The notes: a model not told the origin generated them from the sequence alone. Counted from the first letter of the stretch, positions 5,866 to 13,111 are shown. The stretch: DNA of 13,178 nucleotides from an uncultured Bacteroidales bacterium (GCA_934716995.1 CAKUYO010000047.1:1-13178); one strand, 5' to 3'. Made by a program: numbers and translations.

Positions 5866-8370
5866 ATGGAACTTAACAATAAGGACGGGTATATTACCGA
5901 TTATATCTCCGGTACCCAAATCAAAGCAACACCCGAAGAACTTGACGCAGTACAGGTCTTTGCCAAACAACTTGTCGAAGATTATGGATACCCAAAGCAT
6001 TTTATACAAACACGACCGCAATATCGCGTCAAAGCCTCACCGTCTGATACATCCAAAACATATCCGGTGGATATCATTGTTTTTTCTGCCGAACAACACA
6101 TAGAAGACAATGAGTACATTATCGTAGAATGTAAAAAGAAAACAAGAAAAGACGGACAAACACAATTGCAAGACTATTTGAGACTTAGCCGTGCAACGCT
6201 TGGAGTCTGGTTTAATGGCAAAGAACGAATATTCTTGAAAAAGATAGAACACAATGGAAAAGTTATATTTGATACCATTCCGAACATCCCACGGTACGGA
6301 CAACGCCTTGAGGATATGGGACAATTTCTGCGACGGGATTTGCAACCAACCCACAACCTCAAGATAATTTTCAATTCCATCCGTTGTTACCTCGCAGGAA
6401 ATGCGGTCGGAACCACAATGGATCAGACTATCGCACAGCAAATCATTAACATCATATTTTGCAAAATTTATGATGAACGTTTTACTGAACCGGATGAACC
6501 CGTTTCGTTTAGAGTCGGTATTGACGAAGATACAAAACTCATTAAGCAGCGTATCGATGAACTATTCGTAAAAGTAAAAACCAAATATACCGAAGTCATT
6601 GAAATTGCTGACAAAATTTCATTGGATAGCGATAGTTTGGTATATGTCGTGGGCGAATTGCAAAATTATTGTCTTATCGAAGCAGAGAGAGATGTCATCG
6701 CAGATGCATTTGAAACTTTCATTCAATATACACTGAAGGGAAGTTTGGGGCAATTTTTTACACCTCGCAACATCGTTCGGCTTATTGTCGAAATTGTTAA
6801 ACCACAACCCAATGAAATACTTATAGACCCTGCATGCGGTTCGGGCGGTTTCCTCATTGAAAGTATGAAATATATGTGGAATGTATTGGCAGAGCAAGAT
6901 AAGAAATATCATTGGGGAACACCTTCCTTGATTGAAGAACAAAAAAGTTGTGCTATCAAATCCATTCGCGGAATTGAGAAAGATGCTTTTCTTGCCAAAG
7001 TGACAAAGGCTTATATGGCTATCTTGGGAGATGGCAAAAGTGGCATCTTCTGTGAAGATGCTTTGGCAAAACCGACTGATTGGGCTATACCCACACAACA
7101 ATCTGTCGGAATGAATCGTTTTGATGTCTTGTTAGCCAACCCGCCTTTTGGCAAGGATATTAAAGTGGCAGGTGAAGACAAACTCGGACAATATGACCTC
7201 GCACATAATTGGAAAAGCATAGATAATGGATTTGAAATGCAACCTTCTTTGAAAAAAGAAGAAAATATACAGATTATTTATGTGGAACGATGCCTGAAAC
7301 TCCTTCGGGAAGGGGGCAGATTGGGCTTGATTATGCCCGAAACATATTTCCATGCACCACGTACAAAGTATATCCTCAATTATCTTACGGACAACAACAA
7401 TATAACATGGCTCATAGATTTACCGCACAACACGTTCAGACCGCACAATAATGCCAAATGTATTGTTGTTATCCTTGAAAAGGGGAAAAAACAGCAAGCA
7501 TATATCAATATGGCTGTAGCCGAACAAATGGGGCATGACCATCAGGGAAAGGAAATGTATCGGTGGAATTATGCTACCAATGCTGTCGATAAAAAACAAA
7601 TTTGGGATGACATCCCACTTATTCTAAACGAATTTCACAACAACAACTTTGTAAAATACTGTTTCCAAGTTTCAAGCCGGCAAGTCCTTTCCAAGGGAAT
7701 CTTGGTTCCACGATACTATTGGCAAAATCGATTAAATGAAATACAAACCATTGCCGCTTCACAAAATCTTACCTTGATACCGATAAGTACACTGATAAAA
7801 GAAGGCGTGATTTCCTATTTCGACGGACACGGCTCGCCGGAAGCGGAAACGAAAGGAAAAGGGGAAATCCCATATATCCGAGTTAAGGATATTGTTAACT
7901 GGGAAATTTATAAAGCCCCAACCTCTAAAATTCCAAAAGAAGTGTATCTGGCACTCAAACAAACAGGGAAAAAAGACTTGCAGGTAGGAGATATCGCCTA
8001 TGTAAGACGGGGTAGTTACCGTATCGGAAGTGTTGCAATGGTTTCGCCATTTGACATTGAAGCATTATATACGCGTGAAATCTTGATTTTGCGAGTTAAT
8101 CCTGACAATAAATACGGGCTTACACCATATTACTTGCTCTATCTGCTTTCCCATAGGCTTACACAAATGCAGGCTTCCAATAAAATACTTATTGAAACCA
8201 CCTTGCCTAATATAGCGGATAGATGGCAGGAACTGGAATTGCCTGTCGATAACGACAAGCAAAAGATTATAGATATAAGTAATCGAATCAAGTCTGTCAT
8301 GGATAACAAATGGAATGCCATTGAACAAATCCGTAAATTATGTTCTGACTTGGGAGACCTGACCACATAG
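5866..8370 (+). CDS. Type IIG-like restriction-modification fusion: nuclease, N6-adenine methylase, specificity domain
   Basis: 834 residues, ATG to TAG. The N-terminus has a PD-(D/E)XK-like nuclease core: D69 in YPVDIIVF and E88-x-K90 in YIIVECKKK, as in the N-terminal domain of type I R subunits. The methylase has motif X-like GQFFTPRNIV (295-304), the AdoMet-binding DPACGSGGFL (321-330) and the catalytic NPPF (425-428), typical of HsdM-type N6-adenine methylases. From ~612 to 795 follows a single target-recognition domain (IPYIRVKDI, LQVGDIAYVRRGS) and then a helical C-terminus, as in HsdS. All three activities in one chain resemble type IIB/IIG enzymes such as the AloI family, but with one recognition domain and a shorter chain. 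It should methylate adenine in a specific site and may cut unmethylated DNA. No separate hsdR or hsdS is present. The gene is clearly more AT-rich than the phage genes around it, suggesting recent acquisition. Its expression may be controlled by the structured leader. Confidence 0.85.
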   Translation: MELNNKDGYITDYISGTQIKATPEELDAVQVFAKQLVEDYGYPKHFIQTRPQYRVKASPSDTSKTYPVDIIVFSAEQHIEDNEYIIVECKKKTRKDGQTQLQDYLRLSRATLGVWFNGKERIFLKKIEHNGKVIFDTIPNIPRYGQRLEDMGQFLRRDLQPTHNLKIIFNSIRCYLAGNAVGTTMDQTIAQQIINIIFCKIYDERFTEPDEPVSFRVGIDEDTKLIKQRIDELFVKVKTKYTEVIEIADKISLDSDSLVYVVGELQNYCLIEAERDVIADAFETFIQYTLKGSLGQFFTPRNIVRLIVEIVKPQPNEILIDPACGSGGFLIESMKYMWNVLAEQDKKYHWGTPSLIEEQKSCAIKSIRGIEKDAFLAKVTKAYMAILGDGKSGIFCEDALAKPTDWAIPTQQSVGMNRFDVLLANPPFGKDIKVAGEDKLGQYDLAHNWKSIDNGFEMQPSLKKEENIQIIYVERCLKLLREGGRLGLIMPETYFHAPRTKYILNYLTDNNNITWLIDLPHNTFRPHNNAKCIVVILEKGKKQQAYINMAVAEQMGHDHQGKEMYRWNYATNAVDKKQIWDDIPLILNEFHNNNFVKYCFQVSSRQVLSKGILVPRYYWQNRLNEIQTIAASQNLTLIPISTLIKEGVISYFDGHGSPEAETKGKGEIPYIRVKDIVNWEIYKAPTSKIPKEVYLALKQTGKKDLQVGDIAYVRRGSYRIGSVAMVSPFDIEALYTREILILRVNPDNKYGLTPYYLLYLLSHRLTQMQASNKILIETTLPNIADRWQELELPVDNDKQKIIDISNRIKSVMDNKWNAIEQIRKLCSDLGDLTT

Positions 8371-8377
8371 CATACAT

Positions 8378-8414
8378 AAAAATAGGAAAATTTTGCACAA
8401 ATTTTCCTATTTTT
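8378..8414. terminator. 16-bp hairpin, probably a bidirectional terminator
   Basis: AAAAATAGGAAAATTT (8378-8393) and AAATTTTCCTATTTTT (8399-8414) are perfect complements around a 5-base loop. It lies 8 bases after the methylase stop, and the 3' arm itself ends in five T. It separates the methylase transcript from the fic promoter. Confidence 0.7.
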
Positions 8415-8425
8415 GCGTATACGAC

Positions 8426-8456
8426 TTGCCCATCCCGCTAAAAATCTGTACCTTTG
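8426..8456 (+). promoter_or_regulatory. Promoter of the Fic gene
   Basis: TTG at 8426-8428 and TACCTTTG at 8449-8456 with a 20-base spacer. The ATG follows at 8499. The Fic gene therefore has its own promoter directly after the terminator of the methylase gene. Confidence 0.75.
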
Positions 8457-8498
8457 TCGCCGATAACTCAGGACTAACCGAAAAATCGCACAACAAAA

Positions 8499-9830
8499 AT
8501 GCTCATCCAAAATCCTCCCTCACAACAACGGCAAGAACAACTGTTCCAACAGGCGGTGGACCTGCTCGCAAACGACAATATACGGACGCTCGTACAGAAA
8601 ATCAATAACGATTACCTCTATTGGGACAAAGTGAAATACCTTTGCCCGAAAGATATCAATCCCGAAACGCTGTGGACGGCGGTTTGTATCTCACGGAGCC
8701 TGAATACAAAAATTCTGCAATTTGGCAACTTGTCAGTCTGCTTCACACTTACCGACAAAATGATGCAACTGCTCAATCTTTTCGACCTCAATATAGGATG
8801 CACATTGGGCACAAAAAGCCTTATCCCCGAAAACGACAAGAACTACTACCTCATAAGTAGCATTATGGAGGAGGCTATCGCCAGCAGCCAAATGGAAGGA
8901 GCAAGTACCACACGCAAAGTCGCAAAGGATATGTTGCGGACACAACAAAAGCCCAAAAACAAAAGCCAACAAATGATAGTCAACAACTATCAAACCATAC
9001 AGTATTTGTCCCGACACCGCGACGAACCCTTTTCTATGGAGCAACTGCAAACGGTACACCACTTGATTACCGAGCATACGCTTGACAAACCGGAGGACGA
9101 AGGACGGCTGCGGGATAACGATAATATCATCGTCCAAGATGCCATTACAGGAGACATCGCACATGTCCCGCCACAAGTCACTGATATCGAGGCTATGCTC
9201 AAAGACCTTTGCAACTTTGCTGACAATGACGACAACGAAAATTTCATACACCCCATCATAAAGGCGATTATTATCCACTTTATGATGGCATATATTCATC
9301 CGTTTGTGGATGGAAACGGACGTACTGCACGCTCACTTTTCTATTGGTATATGCTCCGGCACGGCTACTACCTTATGGAGTATCTCAGTATATCACGCGT
9401 CATCTACAGGAGCAAAAAAAGTTATGAGAAATCGTTTCTGCAAACCGAAGCCGACGGGCTGGATATGTCCTACTTTATCCTGTACAACTTGGAAGCAATG
9501 AAGCAGGCATTTGAAGACCTGAAGGGCTACCTCCAGCGCAAAATGGCAGAACATAACGACACCGCACGCTATCTGCACATCGGGCATATCAACGCACGGC
9601 AAGCCAAGTTGCTGCAGCAGTTCGCCTCTAAACCCGACAAGGTCATTCTTGCAAAAGAAATCGCCTTGCAATATGGTATCACCTCTGTTACTGCCCGGAC
9701 AGACCTGCAAGGACTTGTACGGATGGGCTTGTTTGTCGAAGTACCTCTCAATGGCAAAACCACAGCCTATATGGCGGCACCCGATTGCTGGCAACGTGTG
9801 GAGACACTAATCACTCGCAAATCGCAGTAA
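8499..9830 (+). CDS. Fic-domain protein (AMP-transferase type) with internal inhibitory motif and C-terminal winged helix
   Basis: 443 residues. The Fic catalytic motif HPFVDGNGRTAR is at residues 267-278, with the catalytic His267, Asp/Gly-Asn-Gly anion-binding part and Arg275/Arg278 intact. The self-inhibitory motif (S/T)xxxE(G/N) is present as SSQMEG at 129-134, N-terminal to the Fic core, making it class II. The C-terminal ~75 residues (ILAKEIALQYGITSVTARTD) look like a winged helix-turn-helix. Family members usually transfer AMP from ATP onto Ser, Thr or Tyr of target proteins; stand-alone Fic-wHTH proteins are common in Bacteroidetes and their targets are mostly unknown. An intact inhibitory Glu means no separate antitoxin is needed. 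It is transcribed separately from the upstream methylase, so it may be neighbouring cargo and not part of one system. Start: ATG with the promoter ~43 bases upstream. Confidence 0.9.
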   Translation: MLIQNPPSQQRQEQLFQQAVDLLANDNIRTLVQKINNDYLYWDKVKYLCPKDINPETLWTAVCISRSLNTKILQFGNLSVCFTLTDKMMQLLNLFDLNIGCTLGTKSLIPENDKNYYLISSIMEEAIASSQMEGASTTRKVAKDMLRTQQKPKNKSQQMIVNNYQTIQYLSRHRDEPFSMEQLQTVHHLITEHTLDKPEDEGRLRDNDNIIVQDAITGDIAHVPPQVTDIEAMLKDLCNFADNDDNENFIHPIIKAIIIHFMMAYIHPFVDGNGRTARSLFYWYMLRHGYYLMEYLSISRVIYRSKKSYEKSFLQTEADGLDMSYFILYNLEAMKQAFEDLKGYLQRKMAEHNDTARYLHIGHINARQAKLLQQFASKPDKVILAKEIALQYGITSVTARTDLQGLVRMGLFVEVPLNGKTTAYMAAPDCWQRVETLITRKSQ

Positions 9831-9898
9831 ATACTCGCAAATCACAGCAAATACCCGCAAACACCCGCACAAACCCTTACCATAATTCCAAAACATAC

Positions 9899-9939
9899 TA
9901 CCTTTGCACCGTCTTTCGAAAGAATGGCGGTGCTTTTTT
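9899..9939 (+). terminator. Terminator hairpin overlapping a promoter-like TACCTTTG
   Basis: GCACCG (9906-9911) pairs with CGGTGC (9928-9933), followed by TTTTTT. The inner TCTTTCGAAAGA is itself palindromic. TACCTTTG (9899-9906) overlaps the 5' arm, but no -33 TTG lies 20 bases upstream. The likeliest role is the terminator of the Fic gene 70 bases upstream; a very short attenuated transcript is the alternative. Confidence 0.6.
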
Positions 9940-9998
9940 GTAGTTCCTCTTTCCGAAAGGCTGTTGATTACGTAAACAACGAAAACTACGCAGACTAC

Positions 9999-10187
9999 GG
10001 CGGCAACGCCTCCCCCTGCACATCGCAAACAAGGCTCGCGATGACAAAGAAACAGCCACTACAAACCTAAAACCCTAACTTTTCGCCCACCACGGCAACT
10101 ACGTGAAACCAACAACGTTCGCGACAGCGAACCACCTACACGCAGTCATCAACGCGGCTCCGCCGCTGCCAACGTGAGCGAAGCGAA
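9999..10187. repeat. Cluster of small GC-rich palindromes in an intergenic region
   Basis: The space between the Fic gene and the next CDS (9831-10196) holds no convincing gene. It contains GGCG-GCAA-CGCC (9999-10010), GTTCGC-GACA-GCGAAC (10117-10132) and a related GTGAGCGAAGCGAAC near 10173. These look like REP-type palindromes. Confidence 0.4.
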
Positions 10188-10196
10188 CCAAAAACT

Positions 10197-10502
10197 ATGT
10201 CCAAAATCAAACTCGAAGTCCCCTTCCAATCCTTCAGGGGCAAAGTCTGCAAACACTCGCAGATTATCTTCAAGCAGATGTACGGCACACGCTTCACCTC
10301 GCAAATCTGCAACCCCTACACGGGAACACCCTCCGAAGCGCAGACCGCACAGAAAAACAAGTTCAAAAACGCGCAAGCCGCTGTCAAAGCACTCTCCGCC
10401 CAGGAGCGTGCCGCCTACACCGCCGCCTTCAAAAAGAACCCCGGCAAGTACCGCACTCTCAACGGCTATATCCTCGCACAAGAACTCAAAAAACTATCCT
10501 AA
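10197..10502 (+). CDS. Small phage protein, paralogue 1 (101 aa)
   Basis: ATG to TAA. No signal peptide or membrane segment. It shares a pattern with the product of 10651-10977: N-terminal F-x-G-K-[VI]-x-K-[HQ]-S-x-I, a mid-protein P-S-[EQ]-[AS]-[QE] followed by F and Ala-rich helix, then AAFK and YRTL near the C-terminus followed by an aromatic residue and a Gln-rich turn. The two are thus diverged tandem paralogues. It is basic and helical in its second half (SAQERAAYTAAFKKNPGKYR). Position upstream of the membrane-protein and tail-fibre-like genes suggests a minor virion or assembly protein, but I recognise no named family. Confidence 0.7.
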   Translation: MSKIKLEVPFQSFRGKVCKHSQIIFKQMYGTRFTSQICNPYTGTPSEAQTAQKNKFKNAQAAVKALSAQERAAYTAAFKKNPGKYRTLNGYILAQELKKLS

Positions 10503-10513
10503 ACCTTAACCCC

Positions 10514-10636
10514 GACCTCCCCAACCCCTCCGCGGGGTCCCCACAAGCCCGAACAGGGCGAAGTGGGGTGCTTCCCAAAGAGGGGGGGGACTTCAGAGCA
10601 TATGCAAGCCCCTCCTTTGGAGGGGTTGGGGAGGTC
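10514..10636. repeat. 123-bp inverted-repeat element (MITE/REP-like)
   Basis: The 18 bases GACCTCCCCAACCCCTCC (10514-10531) are perfectly inverted at 10619-10636. Inside are two further hairpins: CCCCAC...GTGGGG around GCCC...GGGC (about 10548-10567), and CCCTCC-TTT-GGAGGG (around 10610-10624). The element fills almost all of the gap between the two paralogues. This kind of CCTCCCCAACCCC palindrome recurs in Bacteroidetes intergenic DNA as far as I recall. Confidence 0.7.
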
Positions 10637-10650
10637 TCTATTTATCAACT

Positions 10651-10977
10651 ATGGCAAAAGTATTTTATCTCGACCCGATTGACCACCTCTCGGGCAAAAT
10701 CTCCAAGCAGTCGCGCATCACCTACATGCACCGCACCGCTGCCACCGCCAACACCGGCACACCCGATTTCACCCACGTACGCGGCAACCGCACCACCGCA
10801 CCCTCCCAGTCCGAAATCGCCTACCGTACCCGCTTCGGACAAATCTGCACCGCCACCCGACAACGCTTGATGGACGCTTCCAAAGCACCCGCCGACATCG
10901 CCGCCTTCAAAGCGCAAACGCAGTACCGAACCCTCTATCAGTTCGTCTGGCACCAAGTCGCCGACACCATCGGGTAG
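10651..10977 (+). CDS. Small phage protein, paralogue 2 (108 aa)
   Basis: ATG to TAG; begins 15 bases after the inverted-repeat element. The protein shares the GK[IV]xKQSxI motif (SGKISKQSRITYM), the APSQSE block, the RFGQICTA helix, AAFK and YRTLYQFVWHQV with paralogue 1, at low overall identity. It is soluble and basic, with no membrane segment. Same strand and likely same role as paralogue 1 (minor virion or assembly protein by context), function not recognised. Confidence 0.7.
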   Translation: MAKVFYLDPIDHLSGKISKQSRITYMHRTAATANTGTPDFTHVRGNRTTAPSQSEIAYRTRFGQICTATRQRLMDASKAPADIAAFKAQTQYRTLYQFVWHQVADTIG

Positions 10978-10989
10978 CAAGTAATCAGA

Positions 10990-11073
10990 AATGAAGAATT
11001 AGGAATGATGAATTATAACTATTGCGGGCATACTTCGTCCATAATCGGCAGTTGCCATTCTTAATTCTTCATT
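10990..11073. repeat. AT-rich inverted repeat between genes
   Basis: AATGAAGAATTA (10990-11001) is perfectly inverted at 11062-11073 (TAATTCTTCATT), and the flanks carry further copies of AATT-CTT motifs (AATTCTTAATTC around 11077-11089). No gene is seen between 10978 and 11161. It resembles a small non-coding mobile palindrome. Confidence 0.5.
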
Positions 11074-11161
11074 TTCAATTCTTAATTCACTACAACACCA
11101 TTGACCGCTTTTTCATTACACATATACCCCACTGCCGTCATCGTAAAACCAAAGGCTTACA

Positions 11162-11722
11162 ATGAAACGCCCCTTACTTGATTTACTCTATGAAGTGAAT
11201 ATCAACCTCATGAAAATAGTACGTGTGGCGATAGGAGTGGCTGTACTCCTGCTGCTCGTGTGGCTGCTTGGCTTTACCGCGAGACGGACGGAGAACAGCC
11301 CCACGCCCGCAGAGCCTGTCCGCTACGACACCATTGTGGTAGTCAAGCACGATACGCTGACTATACGCGAGCGCGTGAAGCAATGGCAATACCATTACGA
11401 TACGATACGTGTCCACGATACCGTCTATATAGCCGATATTCCGCAAAACTATGTGGATAGTACCTCGGACTACCGATTGGAGGTGAACGCGGTGAAGATG
11501 TACGATTACAGCCTTGATATATACCGAGCCGACACTTTGACCCGCTATGTGCCGCAAGTCTCCACAGAGCGCAAGAAACAAAGCCGCATGGGATTTGGGC
11601 AGAGTATCGTGGTAGGCTTGCAGGTCGGGTACGGATTAGGAGTGCAGCCCGCCACTATGCAAGCGCGTTTCGAGCCGTATGTAGGGATAGGTATTACGTA
11701 TGGGTGGGGGTATCATTGGTAA
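11162..11722 (+). CDS. Inner-membrane-anchored phage protein with beta-rich periplasmic part (DUF6808-like)
   Basis: 186 residues from ATG 11162; an in-frame ATG at 11210 would start directly at MKIVRVAIG and may be the true start. One transmembrane helix (VAIGVAVLLLLVWLLGF) comes first. A Thr/Asp-rich stretch with repeated D-T-[IVL] steps follows (YDTIVVVKHDTLTI, YDTIRVHDTVY), then a C-terminal Gly- and aromatic-rich end (GLQVGYGLGV, PYVGIGITYGWGYHW) ending in Trp, reminiscent of outer-membrane beta-strands. The arrangement spans inner membrane to outer membrane in principle. It is followed 20 bases later by a holin-like small membrane protein, so a lysis (spanin-like) role is possible but unproven. 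The family resemblance to DUF6808 is from memory. Confidence 0.65.
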   Translation: MKRPLLDLLYEVNINLMKIVRVAIGVAVLLLLVWLLGFTARRTENSPTPAEPVRYDTIVVVKHDTLTIRERVKQWQYHYDTIRVHDTVYIADIPQNYVDSTSDYRLEVNAVKMYDYSLDIYRADTLTRYVPQVSTERKKQSRMGFGQSIVVGLQVGYGLGVQPATMQARFEPYVGIGITYGWGYHW

Positions 11723-11742
11723 CAACAAGAAACGAAACAAGT

Positions 11743-11973
11743 ATGGAATGGATTAACGTAATAGTAACAGCCGTGTGCTCCCTGCTCGCTGCCATTGGTG
11801 GCGGCAGTGTGATTTACTACAAGCAGAACCGCGCCCTCAAGTCGGCAGAGGTGGTCAGCAAGAACGTCGAGAACGAGACGAAAGCCATCGACAACTGGCA
11901 GGAACTATATCAGGAGAGCAAACAGGAAGATATGCCGACCATACCGATAGAGTATATGGAAACATTACAATAA
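11743..11973 (+). CDS. Small one-helix membrane protein, holin-like (76 aa)
   Basis: The ATG at 11743 gives MEWINVIVTAVCSLLAAIGG as a compact N-terminal membrane helix; a longer start at GTG 11704 would overlap the upstream gene and adds no hydrophobic residues. After the helix comes a charged amphipathic region (NRALKSAEVVSKNVENETKA) and a short tail. I recall longer Bacteroidales phage relatives with the same beginning and a further coiled coil, so this copy may be shortened at the C-terminus. Membrane topology and position between the anchored protein and the tail-fibre-like genes fit a holin or holin accessory, without direct proof. Confidence 0.6.
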   Translation: MEWINVIVTAVCSLLAAIGGGSVIYYKQNRALKSAEVVSKNVENETKAIDNWQELYQESKQEDMPTIPIEYMETLQ

Positions 11974-11997
11974 CAACCATTTAATTATTGAACCATT

Positions 11998-12717
11998 ATG
12001 TCAGAAGCAAAAAAGTATCTTGACCAAGCGGGTTTGGACGCGTTTTGGTTGAAAGTGAAAGCAAATGCGGCAGCACAGGCGAGTGCCGCACAGGAAGCAG
12101 CAGAGGCGAAAGCCGCCGAAGCGAAAGCGGCAGCGGAGGCAGTAGCCACCGACCTTGCGGGCAACTACTACGACAAGACTGCGGTGGACAGCAAGGTGAA
12201 AGCGGTCAGCGACAAAGTGAGTGCGCTGGGTGCGGTGCTGAATTTCAAAGGCACAGTAGAGAACACCAAGGCATTGCCCTCTACAGGAAACAACGAGGGT
12301 GATGTATGGCACGTAACCGACAACTCGGGCGAGTACGTGTGGGTAGCAAAGAACGGCGATGTAGACGCACACTGGGAGGAGTTGGGTTCGACCGTGAACC
12401 TTGACGGCTATCTGACCAAGGCGGATGCGGAGAGTACCTATGCCAAACCTGCGGACATCAAGATTACGGGTGTGCAGGTGAACGGCAAAGACCTGACCAT
12501 CACCGGCAAGAAAGTGAACGTAACCGTGGCTACGGGTGGCGCAAACGGCACTATCGCAGTGAACGGTGCGGACGTGGCAGTGAAAGGTCTGGGCAGTGCA
12601 GCCTATACGGCAAGCACCGCTTATGCTACCTCGGCACAGGGCGCAAAGGCAGACACGGCATTGCAGCCCGGGGATATTGCAGCGATAGATGTGGAATACA
12701 TCAATAATTTGTCCTAA
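11998..12717 (+). CDS. Phage tail-fibre-like protein (239 aa)
   Basis: ATG, 24 bases after the upstream gene. It begins with KKYLDQAGLDAFWLKVKA, the same motif that opens the next gene (FLDKNGLDALWTLIKS). An Ala/Glu/Lys coiled coil follows (residues ~24-50: AQASAAQEAAEAKAAEAKAA). Next is a domain with FKGTVENTKALPSTGNNEGD and EYVWVAKNGD, a pattern common in tail fibres and tail appendages (a GTV...LP...GDVW...YVW repeat). The last part is low in charge and beta-rich (ITGVQVNGKDLTITGKKV, VATGGANGTIAVNGADV). It ends in an Ala/Ser-rich stretch with QGAKADTALQPGDI, also typical of phage fibres. It probably trimerises and contributes to host contact; the length is short for a complete fibre. Confidence 0.75.
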   Translation: MSEAKKYLDQAGLDAFWLKVKANAAAQASAAQEAAEAKAAEAKAAAEAVATDLAGNYYDKTAVDSKVKAVSDKVSALGAVLNFKGTVENTKALPSTGNNEGDVWHVTDNSGEYVWVAKNGDVDAHWEELGSTVNLDGYLTKADAESTYAKPADIKITGVQVNGKDLTITGKKVNVTVATGGANGTIAVNGADVAVKGLGSAAYTASTAYATSAQGAKADTALQPGDIAAIDVEYINNLS

Positions 12718-12727
12718 CCGAAAGGGT

Positions 12728-12749
12728 ACAGGCGATTGGTTTCGCCTGT
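12728..12749 (+). other. Hairpin after the first tail-fibre-like gene
   Basis: ACAGGCGA (12728-12735) pairs with TCGCCTGT (12742-12749) over a 6-base loop, 10 bases after the stop codon. It lacks a T-run, so it may be an RNA-processing or partial-attenuation element and not a full terminator. Confidence 0.45.
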
Positions 12750-12763
12750 GCTCACCAACTTTA

Positions 12764-12798
12764 ACAATGCACAATGCATAATGCACAATGCACAATGA
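12764..12798. repeat. 7-bp tandem repeat, five units
   Basis: Units ACAATGC, ACAATGC, ATAATGC, ACAATGC and ACAATGA run head to tail between the two tail-fibre-like genes. Such AATGCAC repeats occur in Bacteroidales intergenic DNA. No coding role. Confidence 0.7.
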
Positions 12799-12805
12799 AT
12801 GAACT

Positions 12806-13111
12806 ATGGCAAGAACATTTTTAGACAAGAACGGACTGGACGCTTTGTGGACGCTTATCAAGTCGGCGGTGAACACGCTGGTGGAGATGGTGAACGGTAA
12901 AGCGGACAAGAGCCATACGCATACGGTGAGCCAGATTACCGACTTGAAAGTGGGCGGAAGGAACTTGGCGCAAGGAACTTCGTCTGCCTTGCGCCAAGTC
13001 GGACCATATAACGCAACAGTATGGGGGTGGAAAATCAAAGAGAGCAATACCTACATAAACTTAGGTCTATGGGTCATTTTGCAGGCTGAGAAGTGGGTTC
13101 TTGTCCGATGA
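12806..13111 (+). CDS. Second tail-fibre-like protein, short ORF (101 aa), possibly disrupted
   Basis: ATG to TGA. It opens with FLDKNGLDALWTLIKS, paralogous to the first fibre gene. NGKADKSHTHTVSQITDLKV follows, then GGRNLAQGTSSALRQ; these blocks are typical of Bacteroidales phage tail fibres, where GGRNL often begins a carbohydrate-binding-like domain. The reading frame then ends early at 13109-13111 in LQAEKWVLVR. Related proteins are usually much longer, so a frameshift or a rearranged 3' end is possible, or the gene may be a short accessory protein. The coding DNA contains a 13-bp perfect inverted repeat (12963-12975 with 12987-12999). Confidence 0.65.
   Translation: MARTFLDKNGLDALWTLIKSAVNTLVEMVNGKADKSHTHTVSQITDLKVGGRNLAQGTSSALRQVGPYNATVWGWKIKESNTYINLGLWVILQAEKWVLVR
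12963..12999. repeat. 13-bp inverted repeat inside the second fibre gene
   Basis: ACTTGGCGCAAGG (12963-12975) and CCTTGCGCCAAGT (12987-12999) are perfect inverted copies separated by 11 bases. They fall within coding sequence for NLAQGTSSALRQV, just where the conserved N-terminal region ends. Confidence 0.7.

Noticed and set aside
12001..13047. Long minus-strand open frame (348 codons) across both fibre genes
   Set aside because: It spans two plausible plus-strand genes and the repeat-rich gap between them, and its Cys/His-rich translation looks like antisense of Ala/Gly/Lys codons.
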